Shown here piece after piece: positions 35,873-44,486 of a stretch of 64,000 nt of DNA (positions are counted from its first letter, which is position 1; every line of letters starts with the position of its first letter). This DNA is from JAAZPT01 sp964544955 (GTDB lineage Bacteria > Bacillota > Clostridia > Christensenellales > Aristaeellaceae). The notes beneath the pieces are model-generated. The model searched no databases. It was not told where the DNA came from and was given only the letters and a program-made list of their open reading frames with translations. The position numbers were made by a program, and so were the translations under genes. Where the stretch lies: NCBI GenBank assembly GCA_964544955.1, contig CAZJEB010000001.1, positions 434,001 to 498,000 on the forward strand. The letters run 5' to 3'.

Positions 35873-37618
35873 TCACACAAGGGTTTTTAGTTGTTTTATA
35901 ATTTTTGTTGCCTTTGCCATTTCCTCTGCTTGTTTTTCTGGTGGCAAACTATTTAAGTTTTCTTGTATTCTTTTTAGTTCATCACTTAGTTTTTGCCTTT
36001 TAATTTTAACTACACAATCCTGTGCCATTTGCATAAGCTCGCCCACATCATCTGGCACAACTATTGCAAATATTTTGTTTAGTATTGCAATGTCTTCCTC
36101 TTTGCTTGTTTCATCAAGTATTAAAGCGGCGCTTTTATTATTTTTAATTTCGTTAAAAGTGTTTTGCAGCAATTCTGACGAAAACAAATCGCTAGAGAAT
36201 GTATCCAAAGGTAATTTGTTAGACATAAGCACTGCTAAAAGCAGTTGCTCGGATATAGGTACATCAACATCATTTGTGTTGTTATTTACTGTTCTTTGTT
36301 TTTTAATTTCCTTTTTTATAAAGGCCTTATGAATTTCTGGTTTTTCTATGGCAATTTGAGCCAATAGCACTTCCCTTGAAAAACCAGTTTCTATCATAAT
36401 ATTTTTTATTTGGCTTTCAATTTCAACTGGGTCATCTAGTTCCGCCAATATTTCAGAGCATTTTTTAGCATAGGCTACTCTTACTTCATCAACGGACATA
36501 TCCAAGCCCCTTTTTGCACGTTTTACACGGTAACTTATGGTATTTAATGTTTTGATATTATTAAACTTATCTTTACCATATTTTCTTATATAATCATCTG
36601 GGTCCATTTTATCGGGCACAACTAATATTCTTGTTGTTATTTTTTCTTCATCGAATATTTTAATAGCCTTATCAATGGCATTTTGACCCGCATCATCACC
36701 ATCATAACAAATATGCACTTCTGGTGAAAAGCGACCCATTAGCTGTGCTTGTTCCTTTGTTAAGGCTGTGCCTAATGTGGCAACAACACCTTTTAAGCCA
36801 TATTGTGTTAATGCAATTACATCCATATAGCCTTCAACCAACAGCACTCTGTTTAGGCCTTTTTCCTTCCTAAGCAAGTTTGCGGCATATACGGTTTTCC
36901 TTTTGTTAAAGGCGAGGGTTTCGGCTGTGTTTAGGTATTTAGGCAATGTATCATTCAATGCCCTACCACCAAAGCCCAAAACATTGCCATAAAGGTCTAT
37001 TATTGGGAATAATGCCCTATTTCTAAAAACATCAAAATATTTTCCGTTTTTGTTAGATATAAGGTTAGCTTCAACAAGTTCGGTTTCGGTAAAGCCTTCG
37101 TTTTTTAAATGGGTTAGTATTATGTTGTTGCTTGGTGCTGCCCCAAGGCCAAACATTCTAATTGTTCTATCATCAAGGCCACGAGTTTTAAAATATTCAA
37201 GAACTTTAGCGCCATCAGGTTCCCATAGCACTTTGTGGTAAAGTAGTGCTGCGGCCTTATTAGCCAAGTAAATTCTTTCCCTTTTTGAGCGCCTTTCATA
37301 GTACTCATTATCATTAGCCATTTCAGGAAGGGGCATATTCACCCTATCTGCAAGGAATGCTACAGCTTCTTGAAATTTTAAATGTTCAATATCCTTAATA
37401 AAGTCAAAAACTGTGCCACCCGCTTTACAACCAAAGCAAAAGTACAGTTGTTTTTGGGAATCTACAGAAAAAGATGGAGCTGTTTCATTATGGAAGGGGC
37501 AAAGGCCTACGAACCTACTACCTGTTTGTTTTAGGTTAATATAACCACCAACAACCTGTACAATATCCGCCCTTTGCCTTAATTCTTCAAGCCAATCTGA
37601 TGGAAACCTATAAGCCAA
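35873..37618 (-). CDS. dnaG: DNA primase
   Basis: A 581-residue primase that lays RNA primers at the fork. The CHC2 zinc domain has CPFHNETAPSFS with CFGCKAGG, the catalytic core LLVEGYMDVIAL and YDGDDAGQNA (Toprim), and a C-terminal helicase-binding region. It begins with TTG, with AAGGAGGG 6 bases before. It lies 36 bases upstream of rpoD, the classic macromolecular synthesis operon order. Confidence 0.96.
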   Translation of the reverse strand: MAYRFPSDWLEELRQRADIVQVVGGYINLKQTGSRFVGLCPFHNETAPSFSVDSQKQLYFCFGCKAGGTVFDFIKDIEHLKFQEAVAFLADRVNMPLPEMANDNEYYERRSKRERIYLANKAAALLYHKVLWEPDGAKVLEYFKTRGLDDRTIRMFGLGAAPSNNIILTHLKNEGFTETELVEANLISNKNGKYFDVFRNRALFPIIDLYGNVLGFGGRALNDTLPKYLNTAETLAFNKRKTVYAANLLRKEKGLNRVLLVEGYMDVIALTQYGLKGVVATLGTALTKEQAQLMGRFSPEVHICYDGDDAGQNAIDKAIKIFDEEKITTRILVVPDKMDPDDYIRKYGKDKFNNIKTLNTISYRVKRAKRGLDMSVDEVRVAYAKKCSEILAELDDPVEIESQIKNIMIETGFSREVLLAQIAIEKPEIHKAFIKKEIKKQRTVNNNTNDVDVPISEQLLLAVLMSNKLPLDTFSSDLFSSELLQNTFNEIKNNKSAALILDETSKEEDIAILNKIFAIVVPDDVGELMQMAQDCVVKIKRQKLSDELKRIQENLNSLPPEKQAEEMAKATKIIKQLKTLV

Positions 37619-37669
37619 TAAACACCCTCCTTTACTTTAAATTCTTTAAATCAACACTTTATCCTTTAT

Positions 37670-38710
37670 TCAATCAAAGTGCATAATAACATCCATATCC
37701 GACTCTAAGGATTCATAACTAAATTCATTTGGAACAAATAATTCTTTAAACATACTTGTTGCAAACCTATCGCTCATGCAAGCAATATAATCTGTAACAG
37801 CCCTATGGGTGCCTTCCCTATAGGATACTTCTATAAACTCCAAAGGCATTTTTGCTGGATTGTTTAAAAAATAATCGTAAAGGGTTTTTATAACAAAATC
37901 GCACTTCTTTTCCTCAAAGGATCTCCATTGGGCCTTATATACATTTTTAAACATAAAATTACGTAGCTCGTTAGATGCATCATCAAAGTCACTACTCATT
38001 TCAACAATGGGTTTACCTTTGCTGTTATATATTATATTTTTTATCATAGCATCTATCCTACCACTGTGGGTATGGCCAAGCACATCCAAGCAGTGTTTAG
38101 GTAGTTCAAAATCCTTTATTATGCCAGCCCTTAGGGCATCATCAATATCATGGTTTATATAAGCAATTCTATCCGCCCTGCGAACACACATCGCCTCAAG
38201 GCTTGAAGGTTTTGTTCGCCCACTATGCCACCTTATACCGTCACGCACTTCCTTTGTTAAGTTAAGGCCTGTACCATTTTCTAATGTTTCAACCAACCTT
38301 AAGCTTTGAGCGTTATGTTCAAAACCATCGGGGTTTATGGTATTTAAAGTTCTTTCACCAATATGCCCATAAGGGGTATGCCCAAGGTCATGGCCTAAAG
38401 CAATAGCTTCCGCCAAATCCTCATTAAGTTTTAATGCGCGGGCTAATGTTCTTGCTACTTGAGATACCTCAAGGGTATGTGTAAGGCGTGTTCTATAATG
38501 GTCACCTTTGGGCGATAGAAAAACTTGCGTTTTAAACTTTAAACGCCTAAAACTTTTACAATGAATTATTTTATCCCTATCCCTTTGGAACTCCGTTCTA
38601 ATATCGCAGGGCTCAATAGGTATATCCCTACCCTGGGTTTTTGAGCTAAAAGTTGCATATGGAGATAAGCGTTTTAACTCATCATTTTCAATTTCTTCTC
38701 TAATAGTCAA
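37670..38710 (-). CDS. dgt: Deoxyguanosinetriphosphate triphosphohydrolase-like protein
   Basis: A 346-residue HD-domain dNTPase that splits dNTPs to nucleoside and triphosphate. Motifs are FRRLKFKTQVFL, the HD core THTLEVSQVART and ALGHDLGHTPYGHIGE, and RADRIAYINHDIDDA. The C-terminus resembles the short Dgt-like proteins of Bacillota. Start is TTG at 38710. It is the first gene of the dgt-dnaG-rpoD operon and could help set nucleotide pools for replication. Confidence 0.9.
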   Translation of the reverse strand: MTIREEIENDELKRLSPYATFSSKTQGRDIPIEPCDIRTEFQRDRDKIIHCKSFRRLKFKTQVFLSPKGDHYRTRLTHTLEVSQVARTLARALKLNEDLAEAIALGHDLGHTPYGHIGERTLNTINPDGFEHNAQSLRLVETLENGTGLNLTKEVRDGIRWHSGRTKPSSLEAMCVRRADRIAYINHDIDDALRAGIIKDFELPKHCLDVLGHTHSGRIDAMIKNIIYNSKGKPIVEMSSDFDDASNELRNFMFKNVYKAQWRSFEEKKCDFVIKTLYDYFLNNPAKMPLEFIEVSYREGTHRAVTDYIACMSDRFATSMFKELFVPNEFSYESLESDMDVIMHFD

Positions 38711-38783
38711 GCAGTATCAACCTTCTATAATATAATAATAGTTTACACCTATTTAAATACTCCAAAACTACCGTTTTTCCTTT

Positions 38784-39428
38784 TTATATATCCGCTTTAG
38801 CTTTTTTATGGTTTTCCCTTTCAAGCTTGGAATAAATGCAACCACAATAATCTTGCCTGTATACATTGTATGTTTTAGATAATTCAACTGACCTTAAATA
38901 GCCACCCTTCTTTTTAAAATCTGAAAAAAGATATTTTACACCGTATTTTTTAGACATTGCATCCCCTATGCTATTAAGGGTTGCAGAATTTTTTAGTGGA
39001 CTAATTGAAAGTGTAGTAGTAAAATAATCGAAGGAATTTTCGGCAGCGTATTGGGCAGCTTTATCAAGCCTAAGCTTAAAACATTCCGTGCAACGTTCAC
39101 TACCCTCACCCAAGTGCTCAAGGCCTTTAACAGCAGTATAATAATCTTGGGCTTGGTAAGGTAGGCTAATAAATGCAGCATTTGGATCAAGTTCTTGCAT
39201 AAGCTTTTGTTGCTCATTACTTCTAAAGTTATATTCCGTTTCCGTATCTATATTTGGGTTGTAATAAAAAACCGTTATATCAAAGTAATTTGATAGGTAT
39301 TCAAGCACATAGCTACTACAAGGGCCACAACAGCTATGCAATAGCAATTTTGGTTTAATTTGTGATTGTTGTATGCTTTTAATAACAGCATCGGTTAATA
39401 ATTGGTAGTTTGTTTTTTGCTTTTGCAT
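38784..39428 (-). CDS. queH: Epoxyqueuosine reductase QueH
   Basis: A 214-residue protein of the DUF208/QueH family. It has the vicinal Cys motif HSCCGPCSSYVLEYL, a second CTEC motif (ERCTECFKLRL) and a final QDYCGCIYS. These bind iron-sulfur and an extra metal for reduction of epoxyqueuosine in tRNA, the last step of queuosine formation in organisms without QueG. No other que gene is in the window. GGAGGG precedes the ATG. Confidence 0.93.
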   Translation of the reverse strand: MQKQKTNYQLLTDAVIKSIQQSQIKPKLLLHSCCGPCSSYVLEYLSNYFDITVFYYNPNIDTETEYNFRSNEQQKLMQELDPNAAFISLPYQAQDYYTAVKGLEHLGEGSERCTECFKLRLDKAAQYAAENSFDYFTTTLSISPLKNSATLNSIGDAMSKKYGVKYLFSDFKKKGGYLRSVELSKTYNVYRQDYCGCIYSKLERENHKKAKADI

Positions 39429-39508
39429 AATATCCCTCCAATTGTTTTATATACAAAACTTTTGATATGTAAACAAATTATTTTTTACTAATGTAAATTG
39501 TTAAAAAC

Positions 39509-39564
39509 AACATGCCATAAAACACAAATGCATGTTTGACAAATCAATTTAATATGGTTATTAT
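39509..39564 (+). promoter_or_regulatory. Promoter of the GT2 gene with an upstream inverted repeat
   Basis: TTGACA (39536-39541), 17-base spacer, TATTAT (39559-39564). A 7-bp inverted repeat, AACATGC (39509-39515) and GCATGTT (39530-39536), touches the first base of the -35 and could be an operator. The start of transcription would be near 39571. Confidence 0.72.
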
Positions 39565-39617
39565 AACATTGTTGTAAAGTTTTTACTTTGTGATTATTTT
39601 GGAAGGGGTATAATAGA

Positions 39618-40985
39618 TTGGAATTAATATTGCGAACAATGTTTACTATAATTGGCGCACTTTCAATATGGCCAATACTAATGATGTTGTTTCAGTTAGT
39701 TATTTCCGTTAAGGGGTTTAAAAAAGACGCAAAGGATTATGAGGATAGGGAGCCTGAAAAGCGTTTTTTAATATTTGTGCCAGCGCACAATGAAGCAGCG
39801 GTAATTTCCGGTATAGTAAACAATTTGTTGGATATGGATTACCCCAAAGAGCTTTATGATTTTTATATTTTAGCAGATAATTGTACAGATAATACTGCCC
39901 AAATAGCTAGGGATTTAGGCGCTAAGGTAATGGAGTTTAGCAAAGAATACCCTAACGAAGCAACCGGCAAGCCTGTTGTGCTAAAAAAAGCATTTAACGC
40001 ATTAAAAGATTATCAAAAAAATTATGATTTAGTAATGTTTTTTGATGCTGATAACTTAATTGATAAAAATATGTTCCGTGAAGTAAACAGCCAAATTTTG
40101 TGCAAGCCTGAAGCTGTAGCAGTACAATGTTATTTGGGTACAAAAAACAAAACTGGTTTAATACCTTCATACTATTTTATAACATTTTCAATTGGTAACA
40201 GATTTTTCCATTTAGCGCGTAACAGGTTTGGTTTAAACAGTGGTATAGGCGGTACAGGCTTTGCTGTTAGAACAGATTATATATACGAGCGTGGTGGTTG
40301 GAAATCCCTTTCACTAACAGAGGATTTTGAGTTCCAAGTTGAAACTACCCTTGATGGTAAAAAAATTATTTGGAACAATAATGTTAGGGTATACGATGAA
40401 AAACCAACAGAGGTTAGGGCAAGTTTTAAACAACAAAAGCGTTGGGCTCAAGGCCACTGGTATGTTTCATTTATGAATACAGGCAAGCTATTTAAAGCAT
40501 TGTTTACTGGTAAAATTTCATTTATGGAGTTTGTATCTACATCCGTTTACATGTTTGCATTATTCCCCTATTTAGTGCTATTTTTCCAAATTCCACTAAT
40601 TATATTAACACTTATACTACAGCATTTAGGTGTAGTGCCTGATATATTAAATAGTACAAACACATTATTCTCAGGCAACCTAATAGCTATTGCAGTATTT
40701 ATATACTCCTTTGTATTATTGTTTTACGTTGCCAATTACTATGATAATGGGCAAAAGTTCAGTTTAAAATATTTACCTACATTAATTATATCCTTACTTT
40801 TTAACACTGTTATAATTACAGCAGCACAGATAGTTGGATTCTTTAAATGGAGGCAACAAAACGTTTGGGTTAAAACCGAGCATTTTATAAACCACGTAAA
40901 AGATAATGAAGATACACAAGAGGAGCCCCAGACAAACAATGCAAAATTCATTGCTGAGAACAAGGAAGCAAGCATTTCAATTTGA
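39618..40985 (+). CDS. Membrane-bound family 2 glycosyltransferase (processive type)
   Basis: A 455-residue enzyme with an N-terminal membrane helix (about 5-27), a GT-A catalytic domain and three to four C-terminal helices (about 305-410). Motifs: PAHNEAAVISG, ILADNCTDNT, VMFFDADNLI and the processive signature QQKRWAQGHW. This build matches hyaluronan-synthase, NodC and IcaA-like synthases that make and pass a polysaccharide through the membrane; the sugar is unknown. It starts with TTG at 39618 after GGAAGGGG. No export or modification genes follow, and a terminator closes the unit. Confidence 0.88.
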   Translation: MELILRTMFTIIGALSIWPILMMLFQLVISVKGFKKDAKDYEDREPEKRFLIFVPAHNEAAVISGIVNNLLDMDYPKELYDFYILADNCTDNTAQIARDLGAKVMEFSKEYPNEATGKPVVLKKAFNALKDYQKNYDLVMFFDADNLIDKNMFREVNSQILCKPEAVAVQCYLGTKNKTGLIPSYYFITFSIGNRFFHLARNRFGLNSGIGGTGFAVRTDYIYERGGWKSLSLTEDFEFQVETTLDGKKIIWNNNVRVYDEKPTEVRASFKQQKRWAQGHWYVSFMNTGKLFKALFTGKISFMEFVSTSVYMFALFPYLVLFFQIPLIILTLILQHLGVVPDILNSTNTLFSGNLIAIAVFIYSFVLLFYVANYYDNGQKFSLKYLPTLIISLLFNTVIITAAQIVGFFKWRQQNVWVKTEHFINHVKDNEDTQEEPQTNNAKFIAENKEASISI

Positions 40986-41021
40986 TTTTTGCATGTGTAA
41001 GCAAAAATAAATTAACACATT

Positions 41022-41050
41022 AAACACATGCTAGCCATGTGTTTATTATT
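41022..41050 (+). terminator. Terminator between the GT2 gene and uvrB
   Basis: A 9-bp perfect stem (41022-41030 with 41036-41044), five-base loop and a T/A-rich tail. The ATG at 41039 that opens the uvrB frame falls inside this hairpin, so it is not the start. Confidence 0.72.
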
Positions 41051-41065
41051 TATTGGAGAATAATT

Positions 41066-43096
41066 TTGAATAAATTTGTATTGAAAGCGCCTTACCCACC
41101 AAATGGCGACCAACCTAATGCAATTAAAGCCTTGGTTGAGGGTATAAATTCTGGCAAGAAAAACCAAGTGCTTTTAGGTGTAACAGGCTCTGGTAAAACA
41201 TTTACAATGGCATCTGTTATAGAAAAGGTACAAAAACCCACATTGGTGTTAGCCCATAACAAAACATTAGCTGCACAGCTATGTAGTGAATTGCGTGCGT
41301 TTTTCCCCGATAGTGCGGTGGAGTACTTTGTAAGTTATTATGATTATTACCAACCAGAAGCTTATATAGCCTCGTCGGACACATATATTGAAAAAGAAAC
41401 ATCTATTAATGAAGAAATTGATAGGTTGAGGCATAGTGCCACTGCTGCTGTTCGTGAGCGCAGGGATGTTATAATTGTATCATCTGTAAGTTGCATATAC
41501 AGCATGGGTGACCCAATTGAATATGATGATTCAATTTTATCTTTAAGGCCAGGCATTACTTTAGAGCGTGAGGATTTAATTGATAGACTTATAGAAATTC
41601 AATTTGAGCGCAACGATATAGACTTTAAAAGGGGTACTTTTAGGGTTAAAGGGGATATTGTTGAAATTATACCTGCAAGCAATAACACAAATGGTATAAG
41701 GGTTGAATTTTTTGGTGATGAAATAGATAGAATATCGGAATTTGAAGTGGTTAGTGGCAATGTTATTAGCACGCTAAAACACTCCCTTATATACCCTGCC
41801 ACCCACTATGCCATGAACCGTGAGCAAATTAATAATAATATAGAAAGAATTGAAAAGGACTTAAAGGAAAGAGTTGCTTTATTTAAGGCTGAAAACAAGC
41901 TATTAGAGGCACAAAGGCTTGAGGAAAGAACCAACTATGATATTGAAATGATGAAGCAGTTGGGCTATTGCAATGGCATAGAAAACTATAGCCGTTACTT
42001 TGATGGCAGAAAACCTGGCGAGGCTCCTTTTTGCTTATTAAACTACTTCCCAGAAGATTATTTAACTATAATTGACGAGAGCCATGTTACAGTACCACAA
42101 ATTAGAGGTATGTTTAACGGTGATAGGGCAAGGAAAACAATGTTGGTTGATTATGGTTTTAGGTTGCCCTCAGCCTTTGATAATAGACCCCTTGTTTTTG
42201 ATGAGTTTAAGGAATTAATAAACCAAACAATATATGTATCTGCAACCCCTGGAAAATATGAACTAGGCATAAGCGAAAACATAGTAGAACAAATAATTAG
42301 GCCCACTGGTTTAATAGACCCTGAAATATTTATTAGGCCTGCAACTGGGCAAGTTGATGATTTGATAGACCAAATTCATAAAACCATAGAAAAGGGCGGT
42401 AGAGTTCTTGTAACCACTTTAACAAAGCGTATGGCAGAGGATTTGACCGAGTACCTTTACAACCTATCAATAAATGTAAGGTATTTACACAGCGATATTA
42501 AAACCCTTGAAAGAACAGAGCTTATACAAGGCTTGCGTAAAGGTGATTTTGACGTTTTAGTTGGTATAAACCTGCTTAGGGAAGGCCTTGATATGCCGGA
42601 AGTTTCATTGGTGGCAATATTAGATGCGGATAAAGAAGGCTTTTTAAGAAGTGAAACATCCCTTGTGCAAACAATAGGTAGGGCTGCAAGGAACGTTGAT
42701 GGGCGTGTTGTGCTTTATGCCGATAAGCTAACAGATAGTATGATATACGCTATTAACGAAACAAACAGGCGCCGTGCAATACAGGAAGCATACAATAAAG
42801 AGCATAATATTACCCCCGAATCCGTTACAAGTGCAATACATGCCTTACTAAAAATTACTGATGAAATTGAGTTGGATGATGGCACAGGCTATACCCTTGA
42901 GGAAAAGGAAATATTAATACGCAACTTGGAGGATCAAATGCTATCCGCAGCAAAAGCATTGGATTTTGAGCAAGCTGCTAAGTTAAGGGATAGAATTTTT
43001 GGTTTGCAAGATATTGAGCCAAGGGTATTACCTAAACCCCAAGCAAAAATGACAAAGAGCCGTGGTAGAACTAGAAAGAGTTCATCAAGGGGCTAA
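41066..43096 (+). CDS. uvrB: Excinuclease ABC subunit UvrB
   Basis: A 676-residue nucleotide excision repair protein that loads on damaged DNA with UvrA and nicks with UvrC. The Walker A is LLGVTGSGKTFTMA, the beta-hairpin YYDYYQPEAYI, the helicase motifs DESHVT and QTIGRAARN, and a C-terminal UVR segment AKALDFEQAAKLRD. The start chosen is TTG at 41066, 7 bases after a GGAGAA site. The commonly adjacent uvrA is not found downstream. It leads a plus-strand run of seven genes. Confidence 0.96.
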   Translation: MNKFVLKAPYPPNGDQPNAIKALVEGINSGKKNQVLLGVTGSGKTFTMASVIEKVQKPTLVLAHNKTLAAQLCSELRAFFPDSAVEYFVSYYDYYQPEAYIASSDTYIEKETSINEEIDRLRHSATAAVRERRDVIIVSSVSCIYSMGDPIEYDDSILSLRPGITLEREDLIDRLIEIQFERNDIDFKRGTFRVKGDIVEIIPASNNTNGIRVEFFGDEIDRISEFEVVSGNVISTLKHSLIYPATHYAMNREQINNNIERIEKDLKERVALFKAENKLLEAQRLEERTNYDIEMMKQLGYCNGIENYSRYFDGRKPGEAPFCLLNYFPEDYLTIIDESHVTVPQIRGMFNGDRARKTMLVDYGFRLPSAFDNRPLVFDEFKELINQTIYVSATPGKYELGISENIVEQIIRPTGLIDPEIFIRPATGQVDDLIDQIHKTIEKGGRVLVTTLTKRMAEDLTEYLYNLSINVRYLHSDIKTLERTELIQGLRKGDFDVLVGINLLREGLDMPEVSLVAILDADKEGFLRSETSLVQTIGRAARNVDGRVVLYADKLTDSMIYAINETNRRRAIQEAYNKEHNITPESVTSAIHALLKITDEIELDDGTGYTLEEKEILIRNLEDQMLSAAKALDFEQAAKLRDRIFGLQDIEPRVLPKPQAKMTKSRGRTRKSSSRG

Positions 43097-43152
43097 GTAT
43101 TTTATTTGTTATTCCCTTATGATATAATTTATATTATGAAAGGATGATTACT

Positions 43153-43914
43153 ATGAACAATTTAATATGCCCCCATTGTAATGAAAATATACAGGTTAAT
43201 TTAGATAAAATAAGCAGCAAATTGTTTTGCCCCTACTGTGGCAAAGCGATAGATTTAAGCGAAAATAGCGAGGATTTAAATTTAGAGCGTGAAATTCAAT
43301 TAAAAATAAATGATATTATGGATAAGCGCAACCCTGTTGTAATACATGATGAATTATGCTTGTTAGAGGCTGAGCATCCTAACAGTTTGGCTGTTCAAAA
43401 AGCCTTGCTTTTACAGGGTAATTTACACCTTAGAAGTGCTAAAAAATTAAATTATTTTGTTATACACAGCTATTTATTAAACTTGTTTTTAGAGCCTGAT
43501 ATTTTTAACAAAAATAAAAGGCAGGAAATAATTGAGGAGCTTATAAACTCCCCCCGTTTAAATAGATGCTTAGCTTTAAGTAAGGACCCCAATAAATTTT
43601 TAAGGGATTATTATGTTGCCATATCCGAAAGGTTTATAGAGCTATTTTTAATGGGAAGTTCAAAGCATATGAAAAGCTTTTTTGGAATAATACAAACTAA
43701 AAAAGCATCAAAAAACTTGGCCTACCCTGCACGCAAAATGATAGTTAATATGTTTGAAAGCAAGGATATTCCTGAGGGATATAAAAAAGCTTTAATGAAG
43801 GCTTTTTATATAGCTTTTGGCAACAAGCTTGAAAATGATTATAGCTTTTTAAATGAGGAGTTAACACCAAATACCTTGGTAGTTGTAAGGGATGAATTCC
43901 CAGAAGTGTTATAA
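43153..43914 (+). CDS. Zinc-ribbon protein of unknown function
   Basis: A 253-residue protein. Two CxxC pairs near the N-terminus (CPHCNENIQVN, CPYCGKAIDLSE) form a zinc ribbon; the remaining about 210 residues are helical without a family I recognise. The ATG at 43153 is 9 bases after AAAGGA; the ATG at 43144 is too close. It sits just before a membrane-anchored unknown and an ABC exporter, with 3 bases between the first two genes. A role in the same process is inferred from position only. Confidence 0.7.
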   Translation: MNNLICPHCNENIQVNLDKISSKLFCPYCGKAIDLSENSEDLNLEREIQLKINDIMDKRNPVVIHDELCLLEAEHPNSLAVQKALLLQGNLHLRSAKKLNYFVIHSYLLNLFLEPDIFNKNKRQEIIEELINSPRLNRCLALSKDPNKFLRDYYVAISERFIELFLMGSSKHMKSFFGIIQTKKASKNLAYPARKMIVNMFESKDIPEGYKKALMKAFYIAFGNKLENDYSFLNEELTPNTLVVVRDEFPEVL

Positions 43915-43917
43915 TAT

Positions 43918-44481
43918 ATGAAGATAATTAAAAAATTACCACTTTTTATATTTGTGCTTATAGTTACAGCCTTTATATACGTGTTTTTGCTGCTTGGGGA
44001 GCCTAACGATTTAAGTACCCCAACAGTTGAAACAAATATAAACGAAACTATAACGGAGCCTTGCTTAACAATGCAATTATCAAATAGCACAAGCATGCAA
44101 GATATTATTGATGAGTTTGCTAGGCCTGCGTTGGGTAAAGAAGTTGACCCCACTACTGCAAATTTAAGTTGTGAAAAAACAGGCAATAGCTATGTTTACA
44201 ACTTAAATGCAAGTTACCAGTTAGCAGATAATACAAGGTACACCATAAGCTCATCAAGGCCAATAAACTCAATACACGCTACAAATGCAAATGGTTATGA
44301 AATAAAAACAGAAAACAATGTTGTAATTGCAAGCATGCATGGGGTTTGGGCGGAAAATACAAACACTGTTATGATAGTTTGCAACAATGAAAACACAAGC
44401 TATAAACTTGTATTCCCAAAGATAGATAAAGAAGAAATATTATTAGAATTAAAAAGTTTAAAATTAAATGAACCACGGTGA
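43918..44481 (+). CDS. Membrane-anchored protein of unknown function
   Basis: A 187-residue protein with an N-terminal membrane helix or uncleaved signal (about 8-27, PLFIFVLIVTAFIYVFLLLG), then a Thr-rich linker and an extracellular domain with two Cys (near residues 49 and 81). I recognise no family. The helix start has no lipobox. It begins 3 bases after the zinc-ribbon gene, and its stop overlaps the start region of the exporter gene. Confidence 0.65.
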   Translation: MKIIKKLPLFIFVLIVTAFIYVFLLLGEPNDLSTPTVETNINETITEPCLTMQLSNSTSMQDIIDEFARPALGKEVDPTTANLSCEKTGNSYVYNLNASYQLADNTRYTISSSRPINSIHATNANGYEIKTENNVVIASMHGVWAENTNTVMIVCNNENTSYKLVFPKIDKEEILLELKSLKLNEPR

Positions 44482-44486
44482 TGATT

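Noticed and set aside
41039..41065. Upstream ATG for uvrB
   Set aside because: It lies inside the terminator hairpin 41022-41044 and has no ribosome site; the TTG at 41066 has one.
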